Of a stretch of DNA of 64,000 bases, positions 11,327 to 23,208 are shown piece after piece. A program made the position numbers and the translations under genes. Each line of letters opens with the position of its first letter. The stretch's first letter is position 1. Below the pieces are notes generated by a model. That model was not told the DNA's origin. It did not search any database and worked only from the letters and a program-made list of their open reading frames with translations. Origin of the DNA: Hydrogenophilales bacterium (GTDB lineage Bacteria > Pseudomonadota > Gammaproteobacteria > Burkholderiales > Thiobacillaceae); contig JACPYT010000011.1 of assembly GCA_016195805.1 (NCBI GenBank), positions 124,001 through 188,000 on the forward strand, given 5' to 3'.

Positions 11327-12578
11327 GGTCGAGCACGGCGGCAACGGTATAGAACGAACCGAAGACGAGAATTCTATCATCTTCACGCGCCGCGCTTCGT
11401 GCCTCCGCAAGGGCCGCATTCACATCCGGCTGCACATTGACCCATACTGCGCCCGCTTGCGCGCGCAGTATGGCGGCCAGCACCGCAGCATCCAGCGCGC
11501 GCGGCGAAGCGGGGGTGCACGCCCACCATGCATCGACCTCGTCGCGCAAGGCCGCGAACACCGCCGCTGCATCCTTGTCGGCCAGCATGCCGACCACCGC
11601 CAGCGTGCGCCCGCTCACTGGCTGCTCGCGCAAGGTCGCCGCCAGTGCCCGCGCGGCTTCCGGGTTGTGCGCCACGTCCAGAATGACCTCCGGCGCCCGG
11701 GCGATGCGCTGGAACCGGCCCGGTACCTGCGCCGCGCGCAGCCCTTGGCGGATCGCCGCCTCGCTCACCGGCAGGCGTTCGCGCACGGCTTCGAGCGCGG
11801 CCAGCGCAGCGGCTGCATTGCGCAGTTGGTAGGCCCCTGCCATGGCGGGCAGCGGCAACTCCTGCCAGACGACCTCCGGACCGCGATAGGTCCAGCGATC
11901 GCCCTCGCGCAGCGCGGAAAAATCGCGGCCAATGCAGCGCAGGTCGGCGCCGATGCGGCGGGCGTGCTCGGGCAGGCTGTCAGGCGGCGCGGGATCGGCG
12001 CAGATGGCGGGACGTCCGGCACGGTAGATGCCCGCCTTCTCATAGCCGATCTTTTCGCGCGTATCGCCCAGGTAATCCATGTGATCGAGATCGACGCTGG
12101 TGATGGCCGCGACATCGGCATCGAACACGTTCACCGCATCGAGCCGCCCGCCGAGGCCGACTTCGAGGATGGCCACGTCGACGCCGGCAGCGATGAACTG
12201 TGCCATCGCACCCAGCGTGCCGAATTCGAAATAGGTCAGCGAAGTATCGCCGCGCGCCGCATCGACTTTCTCAAACGCGGCGACCAGTTCGGCGTCGCTC
12301 GCTTCCCGGCCGGCAATGCGCACGCGTTCGTTGTAGCGCAGCAGATGGGGCGAGGTGTAGAGGCCGGTCCGGTAGCCAGCGGCGCCGAGGATGGCTTCCA
12401 GATAAGCACAAGTGGAGCCCTTGCCGTTGGTGCCGCCGACCATGATCAGCGGGAAAGCCGGGGCAAGCCCGAGCGCATCCTTGACGCGCCGCCCCCGTTC
12501 CAGCCCCAGTTCAATCGTACTGGGATGCAGCCGTTCGAGCCGCGCCAGCCAGTCAGTCAGCGAGAAGCTAGGCGGCAA
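11307..12578 (-). CDS. folC: Folylpolyglutamate synthase/dihydrofolate synthase
   Basis: Mur-ligase P-loop [35 protein letters not shown]. Confidence 0.95.
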   Translation of the reverse strand: MPPSFSLTDWLARLERLHPSTIELGLERGRRVKDALGLAPAFPLIMVGGTNGKGSTCAYLEAILGAAGYRTGLYTSPHLLRYNERVRIAGREASDAELVAAFEKVDAARGDTSLTYFEFGTLGAMAQFIAAGVDVAILEVGLGGRLDAVNVFDADVAAITSVDLDHMDYLGDTREKIGYEKAGIYRAGRPAICADPAPPDSLPEHARRIGADLRCIGRDFSALREGDRWTYRGPEVVWQELPLPAMAGAYQLRNAAAALAALEAVRERLPVSEAAIRQGLRAAQVPGRFQRIARAPEVILDVAHNPEAARALAATLREQPVSGRTLAVVGMLADKDAAAVFAALRDEVDAWWACTPASPRALDAAVLAAILRAQAGAVWVNVQPDVNAALAEARSAAREDDRILVFGSFYTVAAVLDHAATQQ

Positions 12579-13437
12579 GCGCGGGGCGTCCCATCATCAT
12601 CGCCAGCGTGGCGGCCAGTTCGCCGCGCATCTGGCGGCGGTCGACGATGCGGTCGATGGCGCCCTTCTCCTGCAGGAATTCGGCGCGCTGGAAACCTTCC
12701 GGCAGCGTTTCGCGCACGGTCTGCTCGATCACGCGCGGGCCGGCAAAGCCGATCAGCGCATTGGGCTCGGCCACAATCAGGTCACCCAGCATGGCGAAGC
12801 TCGCCGACACGCCGCCCATGGTGGGGTCGGTCAGTACCGAGACAAAGGGTAATCGGTGGCGCGACAACTGGGTCAGCGCCGCCGAGGTCTTGGCCATCTG
12901 CATCAGCGAGAACAGGCCCTCCTGCATGCGTGCGCCGCCGCTGGCGGAAAAGCAGACGAAAGCCGAGTTCGACTCGATCGCCGCCTCCACGCCCTGGACG
13001 AAGCGCTCGCCGACGACCGATCCCATCGAACCACCCATAAACTTGAACTCGAACGCCGCCGCCACCACCGGAACCGCCTTCACGCTGCCGCCGATCACCA
13101 CCAGCGCGTCGGTCTCCGATGTACCGCTCTGCGCCTCTTTCAGGCGGTCGGGGTATTTCTTGCTGTCCTTGAACTTGAGCGGGTCGAGCGGCGTGATGTG
13201 CGCACCGATTTCATGCTGCCCTTCCGCATCCAGCAGCATGGCCAGCCGCTGCCGGGCGCCGATGCGATGGTGGTGGCCGCACTTCGGACACACTTCCAGA
13301 TTGCTTTCGAGATCGGCGCGGTAGAGCACCTCGTTGCATGCCGGGCATTTGGACCACAGCCCCTCGGGCATGGATTTTTTGTCCGCCTGCGCACGCCGCT
13401 TGATTTTCGGCGGCAGGATTTTCTGGAACCAGCTCAT
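12568..13437 (-). CDS. accD: Acetyl-CoA carboxylase carboxyltransferase subunit beta
   Basis: Zinc ribbon [26 protein letters not shown]; carboxyltransferase core [11 protein letters not shown]. Confidence 0.96.
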   Translation of the reverse strand: MSWFQKILPPKIKRRAQADKKSMPEGLWSKCPACNEVLYRADLESNLEVCPKCGHHHRIGARQRLAMLLDAEGQHEIGAHITPLDPLKFKDSKKYPDRLKEAQSGTSETDALVVIGGSVKAVPVVAAAFEFKFMGGSMGSVVGERFVQGVEAAIESNSAFVCFSASGGARMQEGLFSLMQMAKTSAALTQLSRHRLPFVSVLTDPTMGGVSASFAMLGDLIVAEPNALIGFAGPRVIEQTVRETLPEGFQRAEFLQEKGAIDRIVDRRQMRGELAATLAMMMGRPALAA

Positions 13438-13450
13438 GTATCTTCTCCGT

Positions 13451-14257
13451 TTATTTCGATGCCGCGTCGACGCCGCGGCGCAAGTCGGCCACCAGGTGCC
13501 TGACGCGGATGGCGCATTCGCCTTCCGGCGCGGTCTCGATCTCGTTCACGATGCGGCTGCCCACCACCACCGCGTCGGCAATGCGGGCCACCGCTTCGGC
13601 AGTCGCCGCGTCGCGGATGCCGAAGCCGACGCCCACCGGCAGGCTGCAATGCTTGCGCACCATGGCCAACTTCTGCGCCACCTCCTCGGTATCGAGATTG
13701 GCCGAGCCGGTCACGCCCTTGAGCGACACGTAATAGATGAAGCCGCCGGCGGCCGCGGCCACCTGTTCCACGCGCGATTCCGGCGTGGTCGGCGACAGCA
13801 GGAAAATCGGGTCGAGGCCGTGTGCCTTGAATACGTCCGACACGCCGGCCGATTCCTCGGGCGGAATGTCCACCGTCAGCACGCCGTCCACCCCGGCCGC
13901 CTTCGCCGCCTCGGCAAAGGTCTCGTAGCCCATGCGCTCGACCGGATTGGCATAGCCCATCAGCACCACGGGCGTGGTCGTGTTGGTCCTGCGGAATTCC
14001 GCCGTCATCGCCAGCACGTCCTTCAGCCCGACCTTGTTCGCCAGCGCCCGTTCCGAGGCCCGCTGGATCACCGGCCCGTCGGCCATGGGATCGGAAAACG
14101 GCACTCCCAGCTCGATGATGTCGGCGCCCGCTTCCACCAGCGCGTGCATCAGCGGCACCGTCAGGCCTTTGCCGGGATCACCCGCAGTGATGAAAGGGAT
14201 CAGGGCTTTCCTGTTTTGCGCCTTCAGCGCGGTAAAGGTCGGGCCGATGCGGCTCAT
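13451..14257 (-). CDS. trpA: Tryptophan synthase alpha chain
   Basis: [43 protein letters not shown]. Confidence 0.97.
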   Translation of the reverse strand: MSRIGPTFTALKAQNRKALIPFITAGDPGKGLTVPLMHALVEAGADIIELGVPFSDPMADGPVIQRASERALANKVGLKDVLAMTAEFRRTNTTTPVVLMGYANPVERMGYETFAEAAKAAGVDGVLTVDIPPEESAGVSDVFKAHGLDPIFLLSPTTPESRVEQVAAAAGGFIYYVSLKGVTGSANLDTEEVAQKLAMVRKHCSLPVGVGFGIRDAATAEAVARIADAVVVGSRIVNEIETAPEGECAIRVRHLVADLRRGVDAASK

Positions 14258-14302
14258 GGTCTGGTCTTCTGAAAAGTTCGGTTCTATTCGGTGGCCGCAG
14301 GC

Positions 14303-15502
14303 TTACAGGGTGATCCCCGATATCTTCGCCACCGTGTTGATGTCCTTGTCGCCGCGTCCGGACAGGTTCACCAGGATGATCTGGTCCTTCCGCATCGTCG
14401 GCGCGAGTTTCTTGGCGTGGGCCACGGCGTGACTGGACTCGAGCGCGGGAATGATGCCCTCGAACCGGCACAGGTCGTGGAAGGCAGCCAGCGCCTCATC
14501 GTCGTCGATCGCGACGTATTCGGCGCGGCCGGCGTCCTTGAGGTAGCTATGCTCGGGCCCGACGCCAGGGTAGTCGAGACCAGCGGACACCGAGTGGGTT
14601 TCGATGATCTGGCCGTTTTCGTCCTGCATCAGGTAGCTGCGGAAGCCGTGCAGCACGCCCGGGGTGCCCGCCGTGAGCGGCGCCGCGTGCTTGCCGGAGG
14701 CGACGCCGGAGCCGCCGGCCTCGACGCCGATCAGGCGTACACCGTCAAACGGAATGTAGGGATGGAAGATACCGATGGCGTTGGAGCCGCCGCCGACGCA
14801 GGCGACCACGGCGTCCGGCTGGCGGCCGGTGAGTTCCGGCATCTGGGCGATGCATTCGCGTCCGATCACGCACTGGAAGTCGCGCACCAGCATGGGATAC
14901 GGATGCGGGCCGGCGGCGGTGCCGAGGATGTAGAAGGTCGATTCGACGTTGGTGACCCAGTCGCGCATCGCCTCGTTCAGCGCATCCTTCAGCGTCTTCG
15001 AGCCGGACGACACCGGCACCACGGTGGCGCCCAGCAGTTTCATGCGAAAGACGTTGGGCGACTGGCGGGCGACGTCCTCGGCGCCCATGTAGACCACGCA
15101 TTCCATGCCGTAGCGCGCCGCGACGGTGGCCGAGGCGACGCCGTGCTGGCCGGCGCCGGTCTCGGCAATGACGCGCTTCTTGCCCATGCGCCGCGCCAGC
15201 AGCGCCTGGCCGATGGTGTTGTTGATCTTGTGCGCGCCGGTGTGGTTGAGGTCTTCGCGCTTGAGGTAGATCTGCGCGCCGCCATACTGCTCGCTCAAGC
15301 GTTTGGCGTGATACACCGGGCTGGGGCGGCCGACGTAGTGCTTGAGCTCGTACTCGAACTCGGCCACGAAGGCCGGGTCGTTGCGCGCCTTCTCGTATTC
15401 GACGCGCAGTTCGTCCAGCGCCGCCATCAGGGTTTCGGCGACGAAAATGCCGCCGTAGGGACCGAAGTGGCCGCGGGAATCGGGTAGATCGGTGAGCTTC
15501 AT
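14303..15502 (-). CDS. trpB: Tryptophan synthase beta chain
   Basis: [39 protein letters not shown]. Confidence 0.98.
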   Translation of the reverse strand: MKLTDLPDSRGHFGPYGGIFVAETLMAALDELRVEYEKARNDPAFVAEFEYELKHYVGRPSPVYHAKRLSEQYGGAQIYLKREDLNHTGAHKINNTIGQALLARRMGKKRVIAETGAGQHGVASATVAARYGMECVVYMGAEDVARQSPNVFRMKLLGATVVPVSSGSKTLKDALNEAMRDWVTNVESTFYILGTAAGPHPYPMLVRDFQCVIGRECIAQMPELTGRQPDAVVACVGGGSNAIGIFHPYIPFDGVRLIGVEAGGSGVASGKHAAPLTAGTPGVLHGFRSYLMQDENGQIIETHSVSAGLDYPGVGPEHSYLKDAGRAEYVAIDDDEALAAFHDLCRFEGIIPALESSHAVAHAKKLAPTMRKDQIILVNLSGRGDKDINTVAKISGITL

Positions 15503-16119
15503 GATGCTTCTTTCGCGTTCGCAATGAATCGCGCAATCTGGTGCGCGTCCTTGATGCCTTTCGATGCCTCGACGCCGGAGGACACGTCCACCGCCCAGGG
15601 GCGCACGCGCTGCACCGCCTCGGCGACGTTATCCGGGGTGAGGCCGCCCGACAGGATGACCGGCCTGGACAGCGCCGGCGGGATCAGGCTCCAGTCGAAG
15701 CGTTCCCCGGTGCCTCCCGGCACGCCCGGTACGAACGCATCGAGCAGCAAGCCGCGCGCGGCATCGAAGTCAGCCGCGCATTTTAGCAAATCCGTGTCCC
15801 GATTCACCCGTACCGCCTTGATAAAGGGTCGGCCGTAGCGCACGCAGTCGGCCGGCGTCTCGGCACCGTGGAATTGCAGCAGGTCGAGCGGCACGGCCTG
15901 CAACACCCGCTCGATGAAGGCCGGCTCGGCATCGACGAACAGGCCCACGCTCTGCACGAAGGGCGGCAGCGCGCGTACCAGTTCGGCGGCGGTCTCGACC
16001 GATACATGGCGCGGGCTCTTTTCGTAGAACACGAAACCCAGCGCATCCGCCCCGGCAGCGCAGGCGGCATGCAGATCCTGCAAGCGGGTGATGCCACAGA
16101 TTTTTACGCGAACAGCCAT
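15499..16119 (-). CDS. trpF: Phosphoribosylanthranilate isomerase
   Basis: [34 protein letters not shown]. Confidence 0.96.
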   Translation of the reverse strand: MAVRVKICGITRLQDLHAACAAGADALGFVFYEKSPRHVSVETAAELVRALPPFVQSVGLFVDAEPAFIERVLQAVPLDLLQFHGAETPADCVRYGRPFIKAVRVNRDTDLLKCAADFDAARGLLLDAFVPGVPGGTGERFDWSLIPPALSRPVILSGGLTPDNVAEAVQRVRPWAVDVSSGVEASKGIKDAHQIARFIANAKEAS

Positions 16120-16883
16120 CGATCGGAGCTTTCCGGCAGAGCAAAGTGCGCAGGATACCGGATGTGGGTGAGATACAGACCGGCGGCGTCGAAAGTGGGC
16201 GCGGCAAGCGTGCGGTCGCGGCTTTGCAGAATCTCGTGCATCCATTCGGGCGGCCGGGCGCCGGCACCGACGTGGATGAGACAGCCCATCAGATTGCGCA
16301 CCATGTGATGCAGGAAGCCGTCGGCGCGGAAATCGCACAGCAGGTAATCGCCGCGCCGTTCGACATGCGCCTGCCGCAGTTCCTTGACCGGCGATTTCGC
16401 CTGGCATTCGGCGGCACGGAAGGCGGAAAAATCGTGCTGTCCGATCAGGTGCACCGCCGCCCGGCTCATCGCGTCGGCGTCGAGCGGACGATGGTGCCAG
16501 CCGATCAGGCCGTGATTGAGGCCGGGCCGCACCGGGTGATTCAGCAATACATAGCGGTAGCCTCGTTGCGTCGCGGCAAAACGCGCGTGGAAATCCTCGC
16601 CCACCTCGCGCGCCCACAATACGGCCACCCCGGCCGGCAGATGGCTGTTGACGCCGCGTACCCAAGCCGTGAGCGGACGCTGGGCCGCCGTATCGAAATG
16701 TGCGGCCTGGAACGCCGCATGCACGCCGGTATCGGTGCGCCCGGCCGCGGTAACGACCGTTCTCCCCCCGGCGATCGCCGACACCGCCGCTTCCAGCGCA
16801 TCCTGCACGCCGCAGCCCTGCGGCTGCGACTGCCAGCCGCAGAAACCGACACCGCAATATTCCAGACCCAAGACGATTCTCAT
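16104..16883 (-). CDS. truA: tRNA pseudouridine(38-40) synthase
   Basis: [31 protein letters not shown]. Confidence 0.95.
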   Translation of the reverse strand: MRIVLGLEYCGVGFCGWQSQPQGCGVQDALEAAVSAIAGGRTVVTAAGRTDTGVHAAFQAAHFDTAAQRPLTAWVRGVNSHLPAGVAVLWAREVGEDFHARFAATQRGYRYVLLNHPVRPGLNHGLIGWHHRPLDADAMSRAAVHLIGQHDFSAFRAAECQAKSPVKELRQAHVERRGDYLLCDFRADGFLHHMVRNLMGCLIHVGAGARPPEWMHEILQSRDRTLAAPTFDAAGLYLTHIRYPAHFALPESSDRWLFA

Positions 16884-16911
16884 ATCAACACGGCCCCATG
16901 CTCGCCCGGCC

Positions 16912-17526
16912 TCACGCCAGCACGATCCACACCCCAATCAGGCCCGCAAGTATGACGGCGCTGTCGCAGCCTTGCCAGCGTTCGGTGTACAGGGTGTAGG
17001 TGGCGGGCCCAGCGGCGTCCGGCAGCGGCGCGCGCAGCGCATCCAGCCAGCGGGCCGGTTTGGGCGCATGCTCGACATAGTCCAGGGTCAGTCCCAGCCG
17101 CACCGCGAAGGCGCGCCGGTCGAAGCCGAACCAGACCAGCGGCCGGGCCAATCCATACAGTCCGTAAATCAGGCGGGGGCGCGCGGTGGAGGCGAGCAAC
17201 ACCGCCAGCCCGGCGAGCATCAGCCCCAGCCGCACCACGCGCAACGCACCAAGCCGGAGTCCCTCCACGGTCGGGCTGGCCCATTCCAGCGAAGGCCACA
17301 GCGGCGTCCCCGGCAAAGTATAGGCGTAGGTAATGAGCAGCACCGCCATCAGCCAACGGGTACGGCGCAGCAAGCGCCAGGTTTCATGGCGAACCGGCGC
17401 AAACAGAAAGGCCGTCGCAAGGGCGACGGCCAGGAAAGGAAGCAGGGACGGGGCAGCGCGTTCCACCACCACTGCCCACCCACACCACACAAGGATGCGG
17501 GCAGCGGGGTGGGGGCAGTTAGCCAA
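16912..17526 (-). CDS. Multi-pass membrane protein, possibly CbiQ/EcfT-like
   Basis: Several hydrophobic segments; sits between fimV and truA and overlaps the fimV stop by 8 bp; family assignment tentative. Confidence 0.65.
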   Translation of the reverse strand: MANCPHPAARILVWCGWAVVVERAAPSLLPFLAVALATAFLFAPVRHETWRLLRRTRWLMAVLLITYAYTLPGTPLWPSLEWASPTVEGLRLGALRVVRLGLMLAGLAVLLASTARPRLIYGLYGLARPLVWFGFDRRAFAVRLGLTLDYVEHAPKPARWLDALRAPLPDAAGPATYTLYTERWQGCDSAVILAGLIGVWIVLA

Positions 17527-19915
17527 GCGAACTCAACATGCCTTGCGCATCCGATTTCTGCTTTTCGCTGCCTTCGGCCAGGACTTCGTTGAGGATTTCG
17601 CGCGCGCCTTCCTTGTCGCCCATTTCCACATAGGCACGGGCGAGGTCGAGCTTGGTGCCGACTTCGTCGAGTTCGAGTTCGTTGCCGCCAGATTCGCCCA
17701 GATCGAGATCGAGACCACTGAAGTCGAACTTGCTGTCCGGACCGTTGTCGTCTTCCAGACCGAGATCCAGCTTCAACGTATCATCGTCCGCCGCAGGCAG
17801 GTCAAGCTCAGGCAGATCGAAGCTCAGGCCCTGGGTATCCATTTCCACATACTCGGCCTCGGCTGGTGACGCAGCCTGCTCGGACGGGGTGTCGAAATTG
17901 AGGACGTGTCCCGCGGACTCGAACTCCAGCGGCGCGCTGCTGGTCGCCGGTGCGGTCGGGGCTGCTTCGGGCTCGGCCTGGAAGACAGGTGCCGGTTCGG
18001 CCGCTGCCTGTTCGCCGGCAAACATCACCGCGCCGCCTGCCACCGCTGCGGTGGCCGCCACCGTTGCCGCAGCCGCGGCAGGGGAAGCGCTCGACTGTAC
18101 GCCGCCATACAGCGGATTGGTCGGATCAATGCTGCGGCCCATTTCGCATGCCTTGTCCCACAGCGGGCTGTTCTTGCTGCCGAGCCCGGCGTAAAGCTCG
18201 CCGGCGACCGACTCGAATGCCGCGGTGTTGCGGCGCGCCGCATAGATTTCCAGCAGTTTGACGCGAATTTCGTGGCGATCGGGGTTCTTGCCGATGGCCT
18301 CCTTGAGGATTTCCTCGGCCTGCGCGTCGCGGCCATAGGCCATGTACACCTCGGCTTCGGCGATGGGGTCGACGTCGTGGGTATCGATGGTCCCCAGGCC
18401 TGCCTGGCTGAAATCGGTCAGGAAGGAGGTGTCCCCGGTATTGACGCTACCGCCCGAGGCAGCCCCGATGACCGTATTCGGACGCACGTCGCCGCCGCTC
18501 ATGATGCTGTCTTCGAGGGCAGCGCCACCGGTTTTGCGGCGGCGACCGCCACCCGCCATCATCCACCACAGCACGCCACCCAGGCCCAGCGCGGCGAGGC
18601 CGCCCCCCCAATACAGCGGGTCGGCAAGCAGCGGGTCGTACCAGTTTTGAGCCGGCTCGGGGCTGGCAGGCGGAGCCTTGATGGCCGGCGCGGCCGGCGT
18701 CGGGACAGGGGTGGGCTTGGCAGCCTGCGGAGCAGGCGCGGGAGCGGGCGCAGCTGCCGCGGGTACGGGCGCCTCTTTTTGCGCTTTCTCCTTCATCGCG
18801 ACCAGTTTCTGCATGTTCTGGACCTGTTTTTCCAGCGTGGCCACGCGCTGCTCGGATTCACCCAGCGCTTTTTCACGCGCAGTCGCATCCTCTTCCTGGG
18901 CACGCAGCTTTTCCTGCAGGGCGCGGGCCTGGTCAGGCTTGCCCGCAGTTGCTGCAGGCGGCGTAGCCTTGGACAGTTTCAGGACATCCTTCTGCTCTGC
19001 GGGGGCCGGCTTGGCCTTGTCTTCAACCTTGGGGGTGATCTTGCCGCTGCTGGCCTGCCCCGGCGCAGCCTTGGCCTCGGGGGCCGCACTCACGGCACCG
19101 GCCAGTTTCTGCCGATAGGCGCGCCAGTCATCCGCCTGCAACTTGAGTTCGCGCACCGCTTCCTTTTGCGGGATGGCAGCGACTTTTTCCGCGGACGGGA
19201 CGTTGAGCGTTTTGCCCGCCTTCAGACGATTCATGTTGCCGTCGAACGCCTTGGTATTTTCCCGGTAGAGGCCCACCAGGGTCTGCTCCAGGCTCACGCC
19301 CTCTGGCCGCACCCGGCCGGCAATACCGACCAGGGTGTCGCCCCGCTTGACGGCGATGCGGTCCGCTGGCGCAGGCTTGGCCGCATGCGCGGGGGCAGCC
19401 GCTTTGGGGGCTGCCGGGGCTTGCGGAGCAGTCGTCGGTGCGGGTGCGGCCTTGGCCGCGGGGGCTTGCGACGGCGCCACGGCCGCCACCGGCGCGACAG
19501 TCTGTTTTGCCGTCGTGCCGGGGGGATCGAGCAGCATGGTGTATTCACGCACCAGCCGCCCCGAGCCCCAGTTCAGTTCGACCAGCATGTCGATGAAGGG
19601 ATCGTTCACCGGACGGGCGGAGGTAACTTTCAGTACCGCCTTGCCGTTGGGTTTTTTCTCGACCGTGAAGCGCAGGGAGGACAGCACCGGGGCGAATTCG
19701 ACATGCGCATCACGGAACGCCTGGTCCGAAGCCAGGCTGGCCGTCAGGCTGTCGAGCTCGGCCTTGTCTGCGGCGAACACCTCGATTTCGGCCGCAAGCG
19801 GCTGGCCCAGTGCCGAGGTGACCGATAGCTTGCCCAACCCGGCGGCGTTCGCCATCAGCGGCACGGCGATCAGACCGGCTGCTACCAGTTGGGTCGTGAA
19901 GCGCTTCAATTTCAT
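17519..19915 (-). CDS. fimV: FimV-family pilus assembly/LysM protein
   Basis: N-terminal FimV domain (GLGKLSVTSALGQPLAAEIEVFA), LysM-like segment, coiled coil, TM, acidic C-terminus with FimV C-terminal motif (LDLARAYVEMGDKEGAREILNEVLAEG). Confidence 0.93.
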   Translation of the reverse strand: MKLKRFTTQLVAAGLIAVPLMANAAGLGKLSVTSALGQPLAAEIEVFAADKAELDSLTASLASDQAFRDAHVEFAPVLSSLRFTVEKKPNGKAVLKVTSARPVNDPFIDMLVELNWGSGRLVREYTMLLDPPGTTAKQTVAPVAAVAPSQAPAAKAAPAPTTAPQAPAAPKAAAPAHAAKPAPADRIAVKRGDTLVGIAGRVRPEGVSLEQTLVGLYRENTKAFDGNMNRLKAGKTLNVPSAEKVAAIPQKEAVRELKLQADDWRAYRQKLAGAVSAAPEAKAAPGQASSGKITPKVEDKAKPAPAEQKDVLKLSKATPPAATAGKPDQARALQEKLRAQEEDATAREKALGESEQRVATLEKQVQNMQKLVAMKEKAQKEAPVPAAAAPAPAPAPQAAKPTPVPTPAAPAIKAPPASPEPAQNWYDPLLADPLYWGGGLAALGLGGVLWWMMAGGGRRRKTGGAALEDSIMSGGDVRPNTVIGAASGGSVNTGDTSFLTDFSQAGLGTIDTHDVDPIAEAEVYMAYGRDAQAEEILKEAIGKNPDRHEIRVKLLEIYAARRNTAAFESVAGELYAGLGSKNSPLWDKACEMGRSIDPTNPLYGGVQSSASPAAAAATVAATAAVAGGAVMFAGEQAAAEPAPVFQAEPEAAPTAPATSSAPLEFESAGHVLNFDTPSEQAASPAEAEYVEMDTQGLSFDLPELDLPAADDDTLKLDLGLEDDNGPDSKFDFSGLDLDLGESGGNELELDEVGTKLDLARAYVEMGDKEGAREILNEVLAEGSEKQKSDAQGMLSSLG

Positions 19916-20047
19916 CCCGTATCTCCCTGTTCACCCCGCAGGGCGGGGCTGTTGAATCCTTGACGCCACTATTGACGGCTCGTCAGGCACAATCTTTAGT
20001 GCAACAAGCGCACCAGCCCTGAATTTGCCGCCGCAACCCTTGTCGGG

Positions 20048-21160
20048 TCAGGCTTCCAGCAGGATACGCAACATGCGGCGCAGCGGTTCCGCCGCCCCCC
20101 ACAGCAGCTGATCGCCCACCGTGAACGCGGTGAGGTACTGCGGCCCCATGTTGAGCTTGCGCATGCGGCCGATCGGCACGGTGAGGGTGCCGGTCACCGC
20201 TGCCGGGGTGAGCTCGCGCATGGTGATCTCGCGGTCGTTCGGCACCACCTTCACCCACTGGTTGTGGGCGGCGATCAGGCTGTGGAGGTCGGCGAGCGGC
20301 ACGTCTTTCGTCAGCTTGATGGTGAGCGCCTGCGAATGGCAGCGCATCGCGCCGACGCGCACGCACAGGCCGTCGATCGGGATCGGATTGTCGCTGCGGC
20401 GCATGATCTTGTTGGCTTCGACCTGCGCCTTCCACTCCTCCTTCGACTGGCCGGACTCGAGCGCGACGTCGATCCACGGGATCAGATTGCCGGCCAGCGG
20501 CACCGGCCAAGCGTCGACCGGGTAGCGGTCGGAGCGGATGAAATCCGCGACCTTGCGGTCGATTTCGAGAATGGCGGACGCCGGGTCGGCAAGCAGGTCC
20601 ATGACTTCCGTGTGCACCGCGCCCATCTGCTGGATCAGTTCGCGCATGTTGCGCGCGCCCGCGCCGGAGGCGGCCTGATAGGTCATGGGGGACACCCATT
20701 CGACCAGCCCGGCGTCGAACAGTCCGCCCATTGCCATCAGCATCAGCGACACCGTGCAGTTGCCGCCGACATAGGTCTTGACGCCGCTGGCGATGCCGTC
20801 CTGGATGACTTTCTTGTTGACCGGATCGAGGATGATGATGGCTTCGTCCTTCATCCTCAGCGTCGAAGCGGCATCGATCCAGTAGCCGTTCCAGCCCGCC
20901 GCGCGCAACTGCGGGTAGATCTCTTTCGTGTAGTCGCCGCCCTGGCAGGTGATGAGGGTGTCGCAGGCCTTCAGTTCGTCGATGCTGTTGGCATCCTTCA
21001 GCGGCGGCACGTCGCGGCCGATGTCGGGAGCCTTCCCCCCGGGATTGGAGGTAGTGAAGAACACCGGCTCGATGTGGTCGAAATCGCGTTCTTCCTTCAT
21101 GCGCCCCATCAGCACGGAACCCACCATGCCGCGCCAGCCGATCAAGCCTACTTTCATCAT
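20048..21160 (-). CDS. asd: Aspartate-semialdehyde dehydrogenase
   Basis: [35 protein letters not shown] catalytic Cys. Confidence 0.97.
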   Translation of the reverse strand: MMKVGLIGWRGMVGSVLMGRMKEERDFDHIEPVFFTTSNPGGKAPDIGRDVPPLKDANSIDELKACDTLITCQGGDYTKEIYPQLRAAGWNGYWIDAASTLRMKDEAIIILDPVNKKVIQDGIASGVKTYVGGNCTVSLMLMAMGGLFDAGLVEWVSPMTYQAASGAGARNMRELIQQMGAVHTEVMDLLADPASAILEIDRKVADFIRSDRYPVDAWPVPLAGNLIPWIDVALESGQSKEEWKAQVEANKIMRRSDNPIPIDGLCVRVGAMRCHSQALTIKLTKDVPLADLHSLIAAHNQWVKVVPNDREITMRELTPAAVTGTLTVPIGRMRKLNMGPQYLTAFTVGDQLLWGAAEPLRRMLRILLEA

Positions 21161-21215
21161 GTTCGTCTCCAGAAAATCTATTCGTGAATGGCCCGCAGGG
21201 CACTCACGGAATCAA

Positions 21216-22292
21216 TTACAGCGCCTTCACCACCGCGTCGCCCATCTCGCTGCACGACACCTTCTGCGTGCCCTCGGTCCAGATGTCGCCGGTACGCAGG
21301 CCCTGCGCGATCACTTTCTTCACCGCACCCTCGATGCGGTCGGCGGTCGCAAGATCGGCGAAGGTGTAGCGGTACATCATCGCTACCGACAGGATGGTCG
21401 CCAGCGGATTCGCCAGGTTCCTGCCGGCGATGTCGGGCGCGGAGCCGTGGATCGGCTCGTACATGCCCTTGTTGTGCTCGTCGAGCGAGGCCGACGGCAG
21501 CATGCCGATCGAGCCCGACAGCATCGAAGCCGCGTCGGACAGGATGTCGCCGAAGATGTTGCCGGTGACGATCGTGTCGAACTGCTTGGGCGCGCGGATC
21601 AGCTGCATCGCGGCGTTGTCGACGTACATGTGCGACAGCGCGACCTCGGGGTAGTCCTTGGACACCTCGATCATCACCTCCTTCCACAGCTCGGAGCATT
21701 CCAGCACGTTGGCCTTTTCCACCGAACACAGCTTCTTGCCGCGTTTCATCGCGATACCGAACGCCACATGCGCAACGCGGCGCACTTCGGATTCCGAATA
21801 CAGCATGGTGTTGAAGCCGACGCGCTCGCTCCCCCCGGTTGGGCTCGGCCGCACCTCGATACCGCGCGGCTGGCCGAAGTACACGTCGCCGGTCAGTTCG
21901 CGCACGATCATGAGGTCGAGTCCGGACACCACGTCGGGCTTCAGCGAGGATGCCCCCGCCAGCTCCGGATACAGCAGCGCCGGACGCAGGTTGGCGAACA
22001 GGTTGAGCTCCTTGCGGATGCGCAAAAGGCCGCGCTCGGGGCGCAGCGGGCGGTCGAGCGTGTCGTACTGGGGGCCGCCGACCGCGCCGAGCAGCACCGC
22101 ATCGGCCGCGCGCGCGAGTTTCAGCGTGGCTTCCGGCAGCGGATCGCCCGCCGCGTCATAGCCCGCACCGCCGATGGGCGCGGTCTCCATTTCGATTTTC
22201 GCGCCGTCGGCACGCAGGGCTTCCAGCACCTTCACCGCCTGCGCGACGATTTCCGGACCAATGCCGTCACCCGGCAAGACTGCAATCTTCAT
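21216..22292 (-). CDS. leuB: 3-isopropylmalate dehydrogenase
   Basis: [45 protein letters not shown]. Confidence 0.98.
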   Translation of the reverse strand: MKIAVLPGDGIGPEIVAQAVKVLEALRADGAKIEMETAPIGGAGYDAAGDPLPEATLKLARAADAVLLGAVGGPQYDTLDRPLRPERGLLRIRKELNLFANLRPALLYPELAGASSLKPDVVSGLDLMIVRELTGDVYFGQPRGIEVRPSPTGGSERVGFNTMLYSESEVRRVAHVAFGIAMKRGKKLCSVEKANVLECSELWKEVMIEVSKDYPEVALSHMYVDNAAMQLIRAPKQFDTIVTGNIFGDILSDAASMLSGSIGMLPSASLDEHNKGMYEPIHGSAPDIAGRNLANPLATILSVAMMYRYTFADLATADRIEGAVKKVIAQGLRTGDIWTEGTQKVSCSEMGDAVVKAL

Positions 22293-22939
22293 TGTTGGGA
22301 TCCACTAAATAACCAGGGGGCTTCCTGCTTGCGCCGTTCTTCGTATGCCTTGATCTTGTCGGCCTGCAACAGCGTGAGGCCGATGTCGTCGAGCCCATTC
22401 AGCAGACGGTGCTTACGTCCCGCATCCACATCGAACCGGATGCTTTCACCCGTTGGCGTGGTCACCGTCTGCTTGTCCAGATCCACTGTCAGGGCATACC
22501 CCTCATTCGCTTCGCATTCACGGAACAAACGGTCTACCACTGCAACGTCAAGCACAATCGGCAAGATGCCGTTCTTGAAGCAATTGTTGTAGAAGATGTC
22601 GGCGAAGCTCGGCGCAATAATGGCCTGGATACCATAATCCTGCAGCGCCCACGGTGCATGTTCACGGCTCGAACCGCAGCCGAAGTTGTCGCGTGCCAGC
22701 AGCACCGATGCGTCCCGATAGCGCGGCTGATTCAGCACAAAATCCGGATTCAGCGGACGGTCGTGATTCGACTTGCCCGGTTCGCCGTGATCGAGATAGC
22801 GCCATTCGTCGAACAGATTGGGGCCGAAGCCGGCGCGCTTGATCGACTTCAGGAATTGTTTGGGGATGATCGCATCGGTATCCACGTTGGCACGATCCAA
22901 TGGCACAACCAATCCATCCAACACCGAGAACTTACGCAT
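22289..22939 (-). CDS. leuD: 3-isopropylmalate dehydratase small subunit
   Basis: [29 protein letters not shown]. Confidence 0.97.
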   Translation of the reverse strand: MRKFSVLDGLVVPLDRANVDTDAIIPKQFLKSIKRAGFGPNLFDEWRYLDHGEPGKSNHDRPLNPDFVLNQPRYRDASVLLARDNFGCGSSREHAPWALQDYGIQAIIAPSFADIFYNNCFKNGILPIVLDVAVVDRLFRECEANEGYALTVDLDKQTVTTPTGESIRFDVDAGRKHRLLNGLDDIGLTLLQADKIKAYEERRKQEAPWLFSGSQQ

Positions 22940-23208
22940 CACTTGCTCACCTTCTCCAGTTTTTCGCCGCCTTTTTGCATCTTCTCGCCGACCCACTCGC
23001 CCGCCTTCTTGACGCCGTGCTCCGTCGCTTCAGCGCCTTTCTTGATGCCACGTTCCGTTGCTTGCGCACCTTTCTTGATGCCGCGCTCCGTCGCTTCCGC
23101 GCCCTTCTTCACGGCGTCGCCCGTCTTTTGGACGACGCTTTTCTCTTCAGCCCATGCGCCTTGCGCCATCGCCAGCAACACCAACAACCCGAAGATTTTC
23201 TTCATCAT
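22939..23208 (-). CDS. Small secreted protein with 11-residue tandem repeats (leuC-leuD spacer gene)
   Basis: Signal peptide [20 protein letters not shown] then ~4 units of [11 protein letters not shown]-type repeat. Confidence 0.8.
   Translation of the reverse strand: MMKKIFGLLVLLAMAQGAWAEEKSVVQKTGDAVKKGAEATERGIKKGAQATERGIKKGAEATEHGVKKAGEWVGEKMQKGGEKLEKVSK
23000..23115. repeat. Tandem ~33-bp repeat within the leuC-leuD spacer CDS
   Basis: Recurring cctttcttgatgccgcgctccgtcgcttc-type units, period 33 bp. Confidence 0.75.

Noticed and set aside
11295-13040. 581-aa plus-strand ORF across folC/accD antisense
   Set aside because: Shadow ORF spanning two conserved genes on the opposite strand.
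14291-15487. 398-aa plus-strand ORF antisense to trpB
   Set aside because: Shadow ORF; trpB is unambiguous.
17906-19828. 640-aa plus-strand ORF antisense to fimV
   Set aside because: Low-complexity Arg/Gly-rich translation typical of antisense GC-rich DNA; fimV is well supported.
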